Assembly (NCBI GenBank): GCA_030844895.1
Contig: CM061230.1
Span: 4,256,705 to 4,320,704 of the forward strand
Direction of reading: 5' to 3'
DNA: 64,000 nt
DNA from: Ambrosia x helenae
Taxonomy: Eukaryota; Streptophyta; Magnoliopsida; Asterales; Asteraceae
The notes under the pieces are model-generated. The model did no database searches and had not been told where the DNA came from. It saw only the letters and a list, made by a program, of their open reading frames with translations. How positions within the stretch are numbered: position 1 is the first letter of the stretch; each line of letters opens with the position of its first letter. Positions 1 to 9,777 of the stretch are shown one piece after another. Both the position numbers and the translations under genes were made by a program.

Positions 1-3000
1 GACTGTTTCTTTGAGCTTGATTCTGAGGATTAACGGTGTTCGACTTTTGATTTTTCTTATTGTTTTCATTAGACTGATTTCCCTGATCTTTTCTACCCTT
101 ACCCTTACCCTTGTTTTTACTCCAGGTTTCCTTTTCTATGGTAATGACAGATTCTTGCCAAATTTTGGCAACAAGACCAGGGGTGATACATCTGAGAGGG
201 ACTTCCTCATCAGCATACACCCTTTCAGACCCTTTTAACTTATAGAACACCTTAATCCTCCTCCCATCCTCGGTTTGCACTTTCGGTTGCAGTTCACTCA
301 AGGTTTCAGTTGTAATGATATGATTTGCAAGAGGAACATCTATAGTTTTAACCGGTGCATACCTAGGAGGTTCATCGAGCTCATCATCCGAAGTGTCAGT
401 GTCATATACACTGATATCATCAGGTTTCTCACACAAATTGACAGCTTTAGCAGGAGTAGCAACCTTAGTGACTTCAGCAGGTTTAGCTGCTTCAGTAACC
501 TTGGCCGCCTCTGCAGCTTTTGCTGCCTCGGCTGCCACGTCCACAAGTTCCTCCTTCGGCAAGACATCAAAATTGTGATTTTCGAATCTCACCGGAGGTG
601 GACACTGAGAGTATTTGGGACTGGTGGAGGAACCTTCCTTGTCAGAGTGTTCAACTATGTGATCAAGGACATACTTGCAGTTTAAATAACTCTCAAGCTT
701 TTTCCTGATCTTTTCATAGTCACAGTTAACAATGGCCAATTGTTTCTTAGTGTCTTCGACCTCATTGATGTAATTATTTATAGCAATCTGTTTGTTAGCT
801 AAGGTTTTGGACAGTTCAGAAACATCCTTTTTATAATTTTCAATTGTACTTAGAAAATTTTTCTCCTTTTGTCTCAAGGAATCAATTGACCTTTGCAACG
901 GACCAACATCAGCTTTTAAATTCAGATTTTCTTCAGTTAACTCTTTAATTCTGAATTTCAGCTGATTACACTCTACACAATCTAACTTTGAATCAGAAGA
1001 AGAACTTACCTTGTTCGACGATTCAGTGATGGCCATCAATGCATAGTGAGCTGCTGTCTTCTGAGCTCCAAAGAATTCGCCGTAGTTCTTCTCTGTGCAG
1101 TCAGCATCCACAAGAAATGACCTTTTACTGATCAATGCATCTGCTTCAGCCAACAACTCCTCCAAATCTTCTCCACTATCAGAATCGCACTCCGAGTCAC
1201 AGTCAGACACCTCGGTTTCAGAAGTGATGATGTCAGACTGACTCGAAGTTTCTTCAACTTCGGCTGGTGCTTCAGATGCTTGTTGAGCGAAACAGGCTGC
1301 ACCACCTTGAGGAGCTTCATCTCCGATGATCAGATGGTTCCAGTTATAGCCTTCATCAGCTTGAATAACCATGGCTTGACCTTGATTGTTGTTTGCAGGC
1401 GACCTCTGGTTCTGATTCTGGTTGTTGACTGGAACAATGGCACGCTCAGTATTAGGTTGACCCTGAGCTTGCTGCCTCTGATTTTGATTGGCTCTATTGT
1501 TGTTGAAGGGATTCTGATTTCCTTGCTGCTTTGGTCGGTCACATTCCCTTGCAAAATGTCCTTTTGTGCCACAGTTGTAGCATGTGACCTTTGTTTTGTC
1601 AAACCCAAACTTGGTGTTATTGTTGATCAAGACATCTCTCCTTCCCGTCCTTTCCATGTAATCCTTTGCCCTTCTCACCACGCTCGCGAAGTGCCATTGA
1701 ATGTCGATCAGATCCATGTCGTCCTTATCAATCTGCGAGTAATCCTCTTGTGTAAGATGAGGATTCCCGATCTGTCCAGCTACCAATCCACTATAGGAGT
1801 TCACCAAAGTCGACAATAGAGCCATGTGTTCTTGAGCTAGCTCTATAGTCACCTTTCCTAAACCCGCAGTGTTCAGCTGCTCTGGGACTGTGTTGGTCTG
1901 ATAGCCACCTTGATTAGAACTCGAAGCACCTCCATATCCACCATAACTTGTAGTTGGAGCCCCGCCAAAACCTGCAGAAGAGGGTCCACTAAAGTTTGCA
2001 GTTGCCTGCGCTGGTGCTGCAAGATGAGAAAACGGGTTAACACCAAACTGGTTAGCATTATAATTCAAAGGATACGGGTTTGGTCCAAAAGGATATGTAG
2101 GAGGAGGAACATCAGTTGGGGGACCATAGTTGTCGAATGCATAGACTGGGTCCGGGTTAACCACAAAAGCAGTTTGTGGTTTGGTTCCACCCACACTGGT
2201 GTCCTGAAGAGGATTCCCATAATAGATGCTGGGATTCTGTGGAATGAGCGCCTTGTTTGCTCTCCTGATCTCCTCTATCTCCTTGTTCTCCAGCTCGGTG
2301 ATGAACTCATTGATGGAGAGAGTCTGATATGCATTATTTGACTTTAGAATATCCAACCATTGATGCCAGTGAGGAGGTAGCGCCTCAGCAAATCTTTCTA
2401 CAAGGTCCGCAGATGAATATAAGACCCCGTACTGATACATTTCTGACATCAGATGGTAGTATCTAGCCGTCAAATCCCTCAGAGATTCGTTCCCTATAGC
2501 ATTGAAGTTCTCGAACTCCTTCTTGAGCTGATCCATTTTGACCTTTCGCGTCTTCAGATTACCCTCATTTCGCTCAGCCAGTGCTAACCAAAGCATCTGT
2601 GATGTTGTGCACTGAGCGAATTGATGAAGAATATCCTTTGGAAGAGCTTGCTTCAATGCTGCCATCGCCTTCTTCTCATAGTTGTATTTCTTTCTCTGAT
2701 CTTCATTCATGTCTTCAATAGAGATCGGAGTAGTGGAGTTCTCAACTAAAGGCCGACTGTACCCTGTCTCGATAGCTGACCATACAAGACCATCGATGCC
2801 CTCGACATATGTCTGAAATCTGCCCTTCCAACCGTGGTAGTCGGACATGTACTGCAGCTTCGGTGCCCTGTTAGAACTACCCGTCTCTAAGTCGCTCATG
2901 AGTACGGAAGACAGATGGTTTGTCTGAGAGTTTGCAGCAGCCGCGAGTGCCCATGGATTCGTGTTTACCATTTGCTGTTGAGCAGCTAGCGCCCACGGAT

Positions 3001-3160
3001 TGATTCCGGCAACATTTGCTTGCATTTGCGCTTGTTGCATCCGTTGCGCGTTTCGCTCGGCTGAGTATTGCCAAGGGTTTGTGGGTACGTTTGCTTGATT
3101 GTTCAATTGTTGGTTATTATGTTGCCTTGGTTGGTTTAGGTGACCCCACGGGTTTGCCAT
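1..3160 (-). CDS. copia-1 Gag polyprotein (open at window edge)
   Basis: A minus-strand frame opens at ATG 3160 (MANPWGHLNQ...) and has no stop to base 1, so at least 1,050 codons are open and the C-terminus lies outside the window. The N-terminal third is a UBN2-type copia Gag. A CCHC knuckle (CYNCGTKGHFAREC, about 1582-1541) follows a Gln/Asn/Pro-rich linker. After it come an acidic Ser/Glu stretch, a long predicted coiled coil (about 1020-660), an Ala/Lys-rich repeat (AAEAAK units, about 550-430) and a basic GKGKGRK segment near base 90. No protease is reached. Gag packages element RNA into virus-like particles. The intact frame suggests a young copy. The start is the first ATG after the leader and primer site. 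The lineage (SIRE/Maximus-like) is inferred from the long post-knuckle tail. Confidence 0.88.
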   Translation of the reverse strand, partial: MANPWGHLNQPRQHNNQQLNNQANVPTNPWQYSAERNAQRMQQAQMQANVAGINPWALAAQQQMVNTNPWALAAAANSQTNHLSSVLMSDLETGSSNRAPKLQYMSDYHGWKGRFQTYVEGIDGLVWSAIETGYSRPLVENSTTPISIEDMNEDQRKKYNYEKKAMAALKQALPKDILHQFAQCTTSQMLWLALAERNEGNLKTRKVKMDQLKKEFENFNAIGNESLRDLTARYYHLMSEMYQYGVLYSSADLVERFAEALPPHWHQWLDILKSNNAYQTLSINEFITELENKEIEEIRRANKALIPQNPSIYYGNPLQDTSVGGTKPQTAFVVNPDPVYAFDNYGPPTDVPPPTYPFGPNPYPLNYNANQFGVNPFSHLAAPAQATANFSGPSSAGFGGAPTTSYGGYGGASSSNQGGYQTNTVPEQLNTAGLGKVTIELAQEHMALLSTLVNSYSGLVAGQIGNPHLTQEDYSQIDKDDMDLIDIQWHFASVVRRAKDYMERTGRRDVLINNNTKFGFDKTKVTCYNCGTKGHFARECDRPKQQGNQNPFNNNRANQNQRQQAQGQPNTERAIVPVNNQNQNQRSPANNNQGQAMVIQADEGYNWNHLIIGDEAPQGGAACFAQQASEAPAEVEETSSQSDIITSETEVSDCDSECDSDSGEDLEELLAEADALISKRSFLVDADCTEKNYGEFFGAQKTAAHYALMAITESSNKVSSSSDSKLDCVECNQLKFRIKELTEENLNLKADVGPLQRSIDSLRQKEKNFLSTIENYKKDVSELSKTLANKQIAINNYINEVEDTKKQLAIVNCDYEKIRKKLESYLNCKYVLDHIVEHSDKEGSSTSPKYSQCPPPVRFENHNFDVLPKEELVDVAAEAAKAAEAAKVTEAAKPAEVTKVATPAKAVNLCEKPDDISVYDTDTSDDELDEPPRYAPVKTIDVPLANHIITTETLSELQPKVQTEDGRRIKVFYKLKGSERVYADEEVPLRCITPGLVAKIWQESVITIEKETWSKNKGKGKGRKDQGNQSNENNKKNQKSNTVNPQNQAQRNS

Positions 3161-3838
3161 ATGTTAGTATTAGTCAAAAGTCCGATACTTAGTCAAATTT
3201 TTCAGTTTCAGGTCCTTATAGGCGATTAGGAACTCTATATGTGTGATTATAGGCGATTAGGGTGTAAATGCTAGTGTTTTGGGACCTTACACACGAGTAG
3301 GAGCTATACCACACCTGATTTAGACGAGTAGGCCTCTAATTGCTAGAATTAGAGGCGAGTAGGCCTCTATTTGCCAGAACTATAGACGAGTAGGAGCTAT
3401 CAGGTGTGAAGAATCCTATAATCGCCTAAGGGATAGGCGAATAGGACCTAATCGTGTGAAACTTCTTGTAATCGCCTAAAAAGAGGCGATTAGGGTTTCC
3501 TACTCGCTAGAATGTCTGCGTAATCGCTAGATCTGATCTGTAACCCCACTTTTGCTCAAAAACAGCCGTTTTTGCCTCAAAATCTTATCTAAAACAATGT
3601 GTTTATACCCCAAATGATTTGAAAAGTTTCCAAAACACTTTTAGAACAAAACCTAATCAAAAACACACGTTTTAATCCATAAACACACACCAAGATGTTG
3701 AAAAAGATGGGTTTTTTTGACAAAAACTCAAAGTTTCAAAAATAAGAACAGGTTTTTGCTTAAAAATCTGAACTTTTACACCAAAAACAACCTGTTTTTG
3801 CTCGTTTTTGTTATTAAAACACCCGTGATAAGAGCCTC
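3161..3838 (-). repeat. copia-1 leader with CGANTAGG motif array
   Basis: Untranslated leader between the primer-binding site and gag of copia-1. From about 3217 to 3535 it holds a dense array of the short motif CGANTAGG and its complement CCTANTCG, as in aggcgattagg, aggcgaatagg, gacgagtagg and taatcgcc. Neighbouring inverted copies could pair into hairpins in the RNA. The rest (3540-3838) is A/T-rich with repeated gtttttg and caaaaac runs. No coding frame is supported. The same motif recurs in this element's LTR and in an unrelated LTR near 30 kb. Confidence 0.6.
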
Positions 3839-3851
3839 GGCTCTGATACCA
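3839..3851 (-). other. Primer-binding site of copia-1 (tRNA-iMet)
   Basis: On the minus strand this reads TGGTATCAGAGCC, the classic complement of the 3' end of initiator tRNA-Met used to prime plant copia elements. It lies two bases downstream of the LTR end (...CCTACA). This fixes the orientation of copia-1 as minus and marks the inner LTR edge. Confidence 0.92.
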
Positions 3852-3853
3852 CT

Positions 3854-4426
3854 TGTAGGATCGAATAACGCTAAATCCAACAATCACGGGTTTTATACTA
3901 GAGGTGCGGAATCCCTCTAATATGCTTTAACAACAGATACGACAATGAAACTAAGACAAACGAGTAATCACAACACACACACGGGTCAAAAGATTATCGA
4001 TTAATCACTAAAAACAGAGCACGAGTGTTTACAGAGATCAAATCAGACCTTACAGACCAAGGAGGGTGTTTGGAGAGTGTGTGAGGCAAGAACTAATGAT
4101 TAGGGCAATGATTGGGACTATTTATACCTCCCATACTCGTACAGACCCCTTTAGACGAGTAGGAGGCTATCAGGTATGTATCTTCACACGAGTAGGAGGC
4201 TATCAAGTATGTAGCTACACACGAGTAGGGCTATCAAGTATGTAGCTTCACACGAGTAGGGCTATCAAGTATGTAAACTCATATGGTATAGGCCGTAAAT
4301 GCCTAAAGCCAACTCCTACTCGCCTGAAGTGTCCCAAACGTCCCGAAACGCGTATACACATCTCCAAACACCCCGTGACACGTCCAATCAACATATATAC
4401 TAGCCTAGGGACATCATGCACTTACA
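3854..4426 (-). mobile_element. copia-1 5' LTR (outer edge tentative)
   Basis: The inner edge is secure: the plus strand begins TGTAGG at 3854, next to the primer site. A plausible outer edge is CTTACA at 4421-4426, which gives imperfect inverted termini (TGTAGG / TGTAAG) and an LTR of about 573 bp, but the matching duplication lies outside the window. Between about 4140 and 4290 there are four near-tandem copies of a roughly 35 bp unit built on cacgagtagg...ctatcaagtatgta, just upstream of the TATA box, in the position of LTR enhancers. The LTR appears to sit inside a longer Ty3-type LTR that resumes at 4427. Confidence 0.7.
4118..4126 (-). promoter_or_regulatory. TATA box of copia-1 LTR
   Basis: The minus strand reads TATAAATAG, about 270 bp before the LTR end, as expected for a U3/R boundary. 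The tandem CGAGTAGG-containing units lie immediately upstream. Confidence 0.7.
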
Positions 4427-4889
4427 GGCACCAATAGTACTATCCAAATATTCCTTCGGTTTCATTTACCTGAATTAATGGTTACAGTAGCGAGGACTCA
4501 ACCCGAGTGGCGAACAAAACTCAAGTACTCATCATGCCACTCATCACATTTTAACCTATGAAAACATTTCAACATGTGATAACTTTTGACAAACATATCT
4601 TTCCCCCAGTTAAAACAGTAAAATGGGGTCGTGAAACTCACCTGATGTACAGCGTACACTCAAATAGCAGAGAATATCAAGTCCGTGGTCAAGCACCTAC
4701 GAATGTCCTAGTGCGTGTAAGTCACTAATTCTATAGTGTGTGCTTTTCCGGCAAGTTGTACACCCAACTCCCAACACCACCATTTACATATAATTCCCCG
4801 TTTAATTAAACATATGTCCTAGGTCCGTTGGTGATGGATTACCTTTGTTACAAGCTATATATATTCGCGTTAATATTTCTTTAACTTGT

Positions 4890-5235
4890 ATAATATTATC
4901 CTCGACTCGACTTTGCTTAACGTATAATTATTTTTCCCATTAAATAATTATACTTAAGATCGTATCGTTCGATGTGATATATTTTAACACTCAACCCGAC
5001 TCACTTTACCGCATATTTATTTCCTCATTCAAATAAATATACTAAGGTCTCGTCGTTCGATAATATATTTTTAACGCCCGACTCGACTCACCACACCGTA
5101 TATTTACTTTCCCATTAAGTAAATATACTAGGATCTCGTCGGTTCGGTATACATATATATATATATATATTATTTACTCATCTCGGTTTTCCTTCCCGTA
5201 TATTTACTTTCCCATTAAGTAAATATACTAGAATT
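4890..5235. repeat. Diverged ~90 bp tandem repeats with short hairpins
   Basis: Four related units recur here, each with a core such as tatttactttcccattaag followed by taaatatacta and then a GtCTCGTCG(g)TTCG-like box. The core forms a small stem (TATTTACTT...AAGTAAATA). The units differ at many sites and are interrupted by TA tracts. They look like internal repeats of the surrounding LTR. Confidence 0.6.
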
Positions 5236-5247
5236 TCGTCGAGCCGA

Positions 5248-5306
<59 letters not shown>

Positions 5307-5309
<3 letters not shown>

Positions 5310-5545
5310 TTCGGATAATTCGTCTAATCCAAGAATAGCTATAATATCTTGAAGTTCTTTGTAACGTTGTAAATTTTGCTTAACCTGTTGTGCAGTTTCA
5401 TAATGTTCGTCACCAACGATCCGGGGTTGTAGCATAGTTGACGTTGAATCTAAAGGATCTACTGCTGGATAGATACCTTTGGCGGCCAATCCTCTTGATA
5501 GTACGGTAGTAGCATCTAAATGTGCAAATGTCGTAGCAGGAGCAG

Positions 5546-5548
<3 letters not shown>
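5307..5548 (-). pseudogene. atpB: Plastid atpB fragment in nuclear DNA (NUPT)
   Basis: The minus strand encodes an uninterrupted internal piece of the chloroplast ATP synthase beta subunit: PAPATTFAHLDATTVLSRG, then LAAKGIYPAVDPLDSTSTM, QPRIVGDEHYETAQQVKQ and IIAILGLDELSEE. This is about 80 residues from the C-terminal half of a protein of roughly 498. Reading frame and codons are intact, so the transfer looks fairly recent. Both edges join (TA)n tracts directly: the last atpB codon GAA runs straight into tatata, and the first bases (GGGT on plus) into atatat. The piece cannot make a functional subunit. It is an inserted organelle fragment, not a gene. Confidence 0.95.

Positions 5549-5581
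<33 letters not shown>
5549..5581. repeat. (TA)n microsatellite between atpB fragment and foldback element
   Basis: A run of about 16 TA units separating the plastid fragment from the next palindromic element. A longer TA tract (5252-5306) lies on the other side of the plastid fragment. Confidence 0.9.
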
Positions 5582-5584
<3 letters not shown>

Positions 5585-6004
5585 GATGGATAATACGGAA
5601 ACCCTAAATAATGAGAAAACTCTAGAAAACCCTCAAAAAAACCTATTTCCCGAGCTTTTTTTTTTAAAAAAAAAATTAGGGCATGTAATATACATGTTTT
5701 TGAGTGTTTTGAGCCAAAAAAATCAAAAAAGCGCCGAAGGGTTTTTTTTTTAAAAAAAAATAAGTTTTGCATCATAACATATGTTACCAGTGCAAAAATA
5801 AGCTAACATATGTTATGATGCAAAACTTATTTAAAAAAAAAAAAAACCCTTCGGCGCTTTTTTGATTTTTTTGGCTCAAAACACTTAAAAACATGTATAT
5901 TACATGCCCTATTTTTTTTAAAAAAAAAAAGCTCGGGAAGTAGGTTTTTTTGAGAGTTTTCTAGAGTTTTCTCATTTTGAAGGGTTTTCTCCCTATACTT
6001 CCAC
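5582..6004. mobile_element. (TA)n-bounded foldback element, family A
   Basis: An almost complete palindrome of about 400 bp between two TA tracts. Left-arm landmarks (GAAAACTCTAGAAAACC, CCCGAGC, GGGCATGTAATATACATG, GCGCCGAAGGG, TAAGTTTTGCATCATAACAT) recur in reverse order and orientation in the right arm, around a short centre near 5790-5810. Homopolymer A/T runs lie between the arm blocks. It starts AGGGGA and ends CCC next to TATA. No protein is encoded. Related but diverged copies occur near 39.98-40.36 kb and 40.98-42.54 kb. It is a non-autonomous element. The mobilising enzyme is unknown. Confidence 0.8.
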
Positions 6005-8224
6005 TATATATATATATATATGTATTTTCCTCGTTAAGTCCATACGTTCGTTTAACGTTTTTAATCGTTAGATTATTTACGTTATATTTTCTCCCACGAA
6101 TATTTTTCCAACACTTAGGAAAGTGTTATGTAAATTTTTCACCCAAGTTATATATATTTTAACTCCTTAAAATATATTTTTAATCATCTTGACGTAATGA
6201 TATTTTTCTCGTTTGTCCACTTTTACGTCTTAGTTCGTTAACACGTCCAAATCTGATTTCTTAACCTTCTTCCAAGTCTTCCAACATGTGTTTTTCTAGA
6301 AGTATTATTCAACTTTCTAATTCTCAACACATATTACTTGGAAGTTTTTATAAACACTTTTGTATTTATAACACAAAACTTGAAACTTATATACAAAAAT
6401 GTTGCAACACTTTTATATTCCCATTTATATAAAAGTGTTCATTTTTATATAAGTTCTCCCAAGTTTTAGTTTGTCTAACATTTTAATAAAAACCTTTGTT
6501 TTTATATAAATCCATATGTTAGAAAAAGTCCATATTTTTATAAAACTCCATTTTATAAAAATACACCTTTATACAAAATACATGTGTATGTTCACTAGTA
6601 TTTACCACTTTAACAAGTCTTATATCTTTAAGTTAAGACAATTAAAGTCACTTTCAAGTTCATCCAAGTTTCATTAACAAGTGTTACCCAAATCACTATT
6701 TTTCTTCAAGTATACATGATCTTAGTAAAAACTACAAGAATACTTAACATCCATCACTAAACTTTTGATTTATCCACACTAACTAAACACCATTTTAGCC
6801 TTTAGAAATCATACGTTTCATTATTAAAAGCTCATTCAAGTCCACCCCTTGTACAACTTGCTCTAAGCTAATAAACATAAACTTTTTAAAGACAAAACAT
6901 GATCAAGAATACTTACAACTAGCACAAGGCTAGGGAAGCTTTCAATGCTTGATTATGATGGGGTTTAGTGTGTTCTTCCTTAGTGGTTAAGCTCCAAGCT
7001 TGAAACACATAATGGGGGTTTGAAAGATGGATGTTTATGAAGGAAATTAGAGTGTTAAAGCTTGAAGGAAGTGTGTGGGTTGTTCTTGTAACCTCACGGC
7101 TCAAAGAAAAAGAAAAGAGAAAGCTTTTGATCAAGTGTTAAGCTTGGTGATATCTTATAATCATATCATATCCTCTCAAGATCCAACAAGATCCTTCACT
7201 AGATTTTTATCTTATATAAAAATGGATATGTGTGTGTATTAGAAGATTTTGAATGATCTAGGTGAATGTTGAGGGTGTTGGAGCCGTAAGTTTTAAAGAA
7301 AAGAAAAGATTTGTATAAATCTTAATAGGACATGAAATCTCCTTACAATATCATGCTCATATCTACACCATATCTAACTTAGATTTAAATCCCCTTAAAT
7401 CATGGATTTGTGGTACTAGAAGGATCTTGGTGGATTGTTATTTAGGGGTGTTTGGCCGTGGATATTCAAGAGCAAAAGATGGATTTTTTTTTTTGAAATC
7501 TTTAAGTATTCACAATCTTTTTATAATAATCCAACAAATCATCTCCATATCTTCCCATGATTTCTCTTGGATCCTTCTTAGATTATTAGTACAAAAGTGA
7601 GATATGGAAGAGGATTGGGGCCGGTTCTTGGGTGGATTTTAGTGGGGTCCACAACACAAAATATTTGCTACATAATATGTTAAGCTTCATACTTTAACGT
7701 TCGGGTGTCGTTCGGATATTATTCGGATTTTATTTATGCGTTCTTTGGACATTATAATAACCTCAAATAACCCTTAAACATAGCCTAGTTTAAGTGTTAG
7801 TTGTTTAGTTAGGCTTTCGTTGGGTGAGATTATAAGTTATACGTGTACCGGGTGCGGTACGCGCACTTTATTCGTTACCGGGAGACTTGTATGGAAAGTT
7901 TTCACTTATGGTTTTGGAGTTCCAAAACACATTATATTTTGTGAAAATACCCTTTATTTTATATCCTGGGTGTCCGGGATCCTTTTCGTTTATTAAATTT
8001 TTTTTACCGGGTAATCACCAACGTCCGTACCGGACAAGTTTATTCGCACATGATCCTATCATGCTTCATTATTAAACGTGTGCATTCCTATGCATCTCAT
8101 GGGGAATTTGCTATTCTCTACGACATCAGTTAAATTAATCCAATTAATTTAAACATGCACTTAAACCGTTAATTACATATACTAATTACGTACGAAAACA
8201 TATCGATTTTTGCCGGATGTTACA

Positions 8225-9760
8225 GTACATCAGGAGTTGTTGAATCAGAAGTTTGTGAAACTTCTGAAGGTTTGAAAGTTGACTTAATGACTGTTTTAGG
8301 AGTCCATGGTACTGGATCCTCATCATCAAACCTCTGATCACCATAATAAGTAGGTTTAGATGAAGTGACAGTCTTTTCAGGTCCAAAATGGAAGCTGTCA
8401 AGGTCAAAGAGTTCAGCAGGATGTGCTGGAATAAGAGTGTGCTTTGATTCATTGAACTTGACATTCAGTGTTTCTTCTACTATCTTGGTTCTTAAGTTAA
8501 AAAAACCTTGTAGGCTTTTCTAGTGGAAGAATAACCAAGAAAATAACCTGAATCAACTTTAGCAGCAAACTTTGAAATAGAGTCTTTAATGTTTAGAATG
8601 AAACATTGACATCCAAAAGCCCTGAAAAAGGAGATAAGGGGCTTCATGCCATGAAGAGCTTCATAGGCAGTTTTGGAGTGTCTCTTGTTGACAAGGACTC
8701 TATTTTGAACATAACATGCACTGTTAACTACTTCAGCCTAGAAATACAAAGGTAGGCCTGAATCAGCTAACATAGTTCTTGCTGCTTCAATTAATGTCAT
8801 GTTCTTCCTTTCTACCACACCATTTTGTTCAGGAGTTCTGGGAACACTGAATTGTCTAATAATCCCTTTAGACAAACAGAATTCATCCAGAGTTTTGTTC
8901 CTGAACTCTGTCCCATTATCACTTCTAATGGATTTGACAGATAGAGAATATTGTTTCTCTACTTGTAGAATGAAGAACTTGATGATTTCAGCTGCCTCAT
9001 CCTTGGAAAATAAGAAGAATACCCATGTGAATCTTGAATAGTCATCAATGATGACCAAGCAGTACTTCTTCTTACCAAGGCTCATGATTTTTACTGGCCC
9101 AAATAAGTCCATATGGAGTAGTTGAAGACATGTAGTTGTTTTCAATTCTTCAATAGACTTATAGGAGGACTTATGCTGCTTTCCCTTTAAACAGGATACA
9201 CAGTGTTCTTGACACTGGTATACTTTCAAAGGTAGACCTCTGACCAAGCCCATTTTTGTGACTTTATTTATGGTTTTAAAGTTCACATGGCCAAGTCTCC
9301 TGTGCTAGAGATCAGTCTCTAAAGTTGATGCCTTTGAGAAGAAACAAGCAGTGTTGTTCAGTACTTTGTCCTTTTCAATGTCCACTGCATAGACATTGCC
9401 ACATCTTTTGGCTATCAACAAAGTATGATCTTCAATGATCTTCTCTATCAACTTCTGGCCTTCTGGTGATATGATCTTGCATGTTGTCTTTGTGAAAAAG
9501 GAAGAATATCCTTTATCACACATTTGTGACACACTCAGCAAGTTGTACTCAAGGTTTTCAACCAGATTGACCTTGTCAAACTGTATTTTGCCAGAAGAGA
9601 CATTGCTATGTCCTAGCACATATCCCTTGGCATTGTTCCCAAAGGATACAAATCCTTCTCTTTGACTGATAAAGTTGTTTATCAGGTATCTGCATCCTGT
9701 CATGTGCATTGAGCCTCCACTGTCAACATACCAAATGCTATTTAAGCCTCTGGAGACCCT
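8225..9760 (-). pseudogene. copia-2 protease-integrase remnant
   Basis: Reads on the minus strand. The protease region has the active-site string YVDSGGSMHMTG near 9720-9695. The pre-integrase zinc region follows (HRRLGH...CVSCLKGKQH, about 9305-9170). The integrase core has D in LHMDLFGPV, D in IRSDNGTEF and E in PEQNGVVERKN. Downstream, in frame, is the usual FLGYSSTRKAYKVF stretch before the break. In-frame TAG codons stand at 9305-9307 and 8738-8740, where family alignments expect Trp. A further TAG precedes the protease near 9765. The remnant is not functional. Confidence 0.9.
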
Positions 9761-9777
9761 CTACACAAAGTAGCAAA

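Larger units (their letters stand above)
4427..8224 (-). mobile_element. Long Ty3-type LTR, interrupted
   Basis: A non-coding block whose minus strand starts TGTAACATCC at 8224, abutting a truncated copia element. Its far part carries GGTGAGTTTCACGACCCC (near 4640), matching the motif GGTGAGTTCACGGCCCC in the complete solo LTR at 29418-32138. That supports a long LTR of a Ty3/chromovirus-like family. The copia-1 LTR begins where this homology is lost. No complete target duplication was found, so the copy may be part of an element that continues beyond the window. It contains diverged tandem repeats, a plastid insert and a foldback element, each listed separately. From 6020 to 8224 no coding potential is seen. 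Confidence 0.6.

Noticed and set aside
97..118. Telomere-like cccttacccttaccc
   Set aside because: Plant telomeres are CCCTAAA. These bases encode the KGKGKG stretch of the copia-1 Gag, and the run is only three units.
3672..3920. Short frames in both strands of the copia-1 leader
   Set aside because: A/T-rich gtttttg/caaaaac repeats in the untranslated leader. No start context or family.
5178..5489. A gene with a tyrosine-isoleucine repeat fused to an ATP-synthase piece
   Set aside because: The repeat is translated TA microsatellite. Only the atpB fragment is real.
3854..8224. A single 4.4 kb LTR from 3854 to 8224
   Set aside because: Considered because both ends look LTR-like, but a second TATA box at 4118 with a copia primer site and copia Gag, and loss of Ty3-LTR homology near 4430, fit a nested copia LTR better.
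4634..8235. ctgatgtac near 4644 and gtacatcag at 8225 as a duplication bracketing one inserted element
   Set aside because: The two copies are inverted relative to each other and the left one has no adjoining TG or CA terminus. Chance match.
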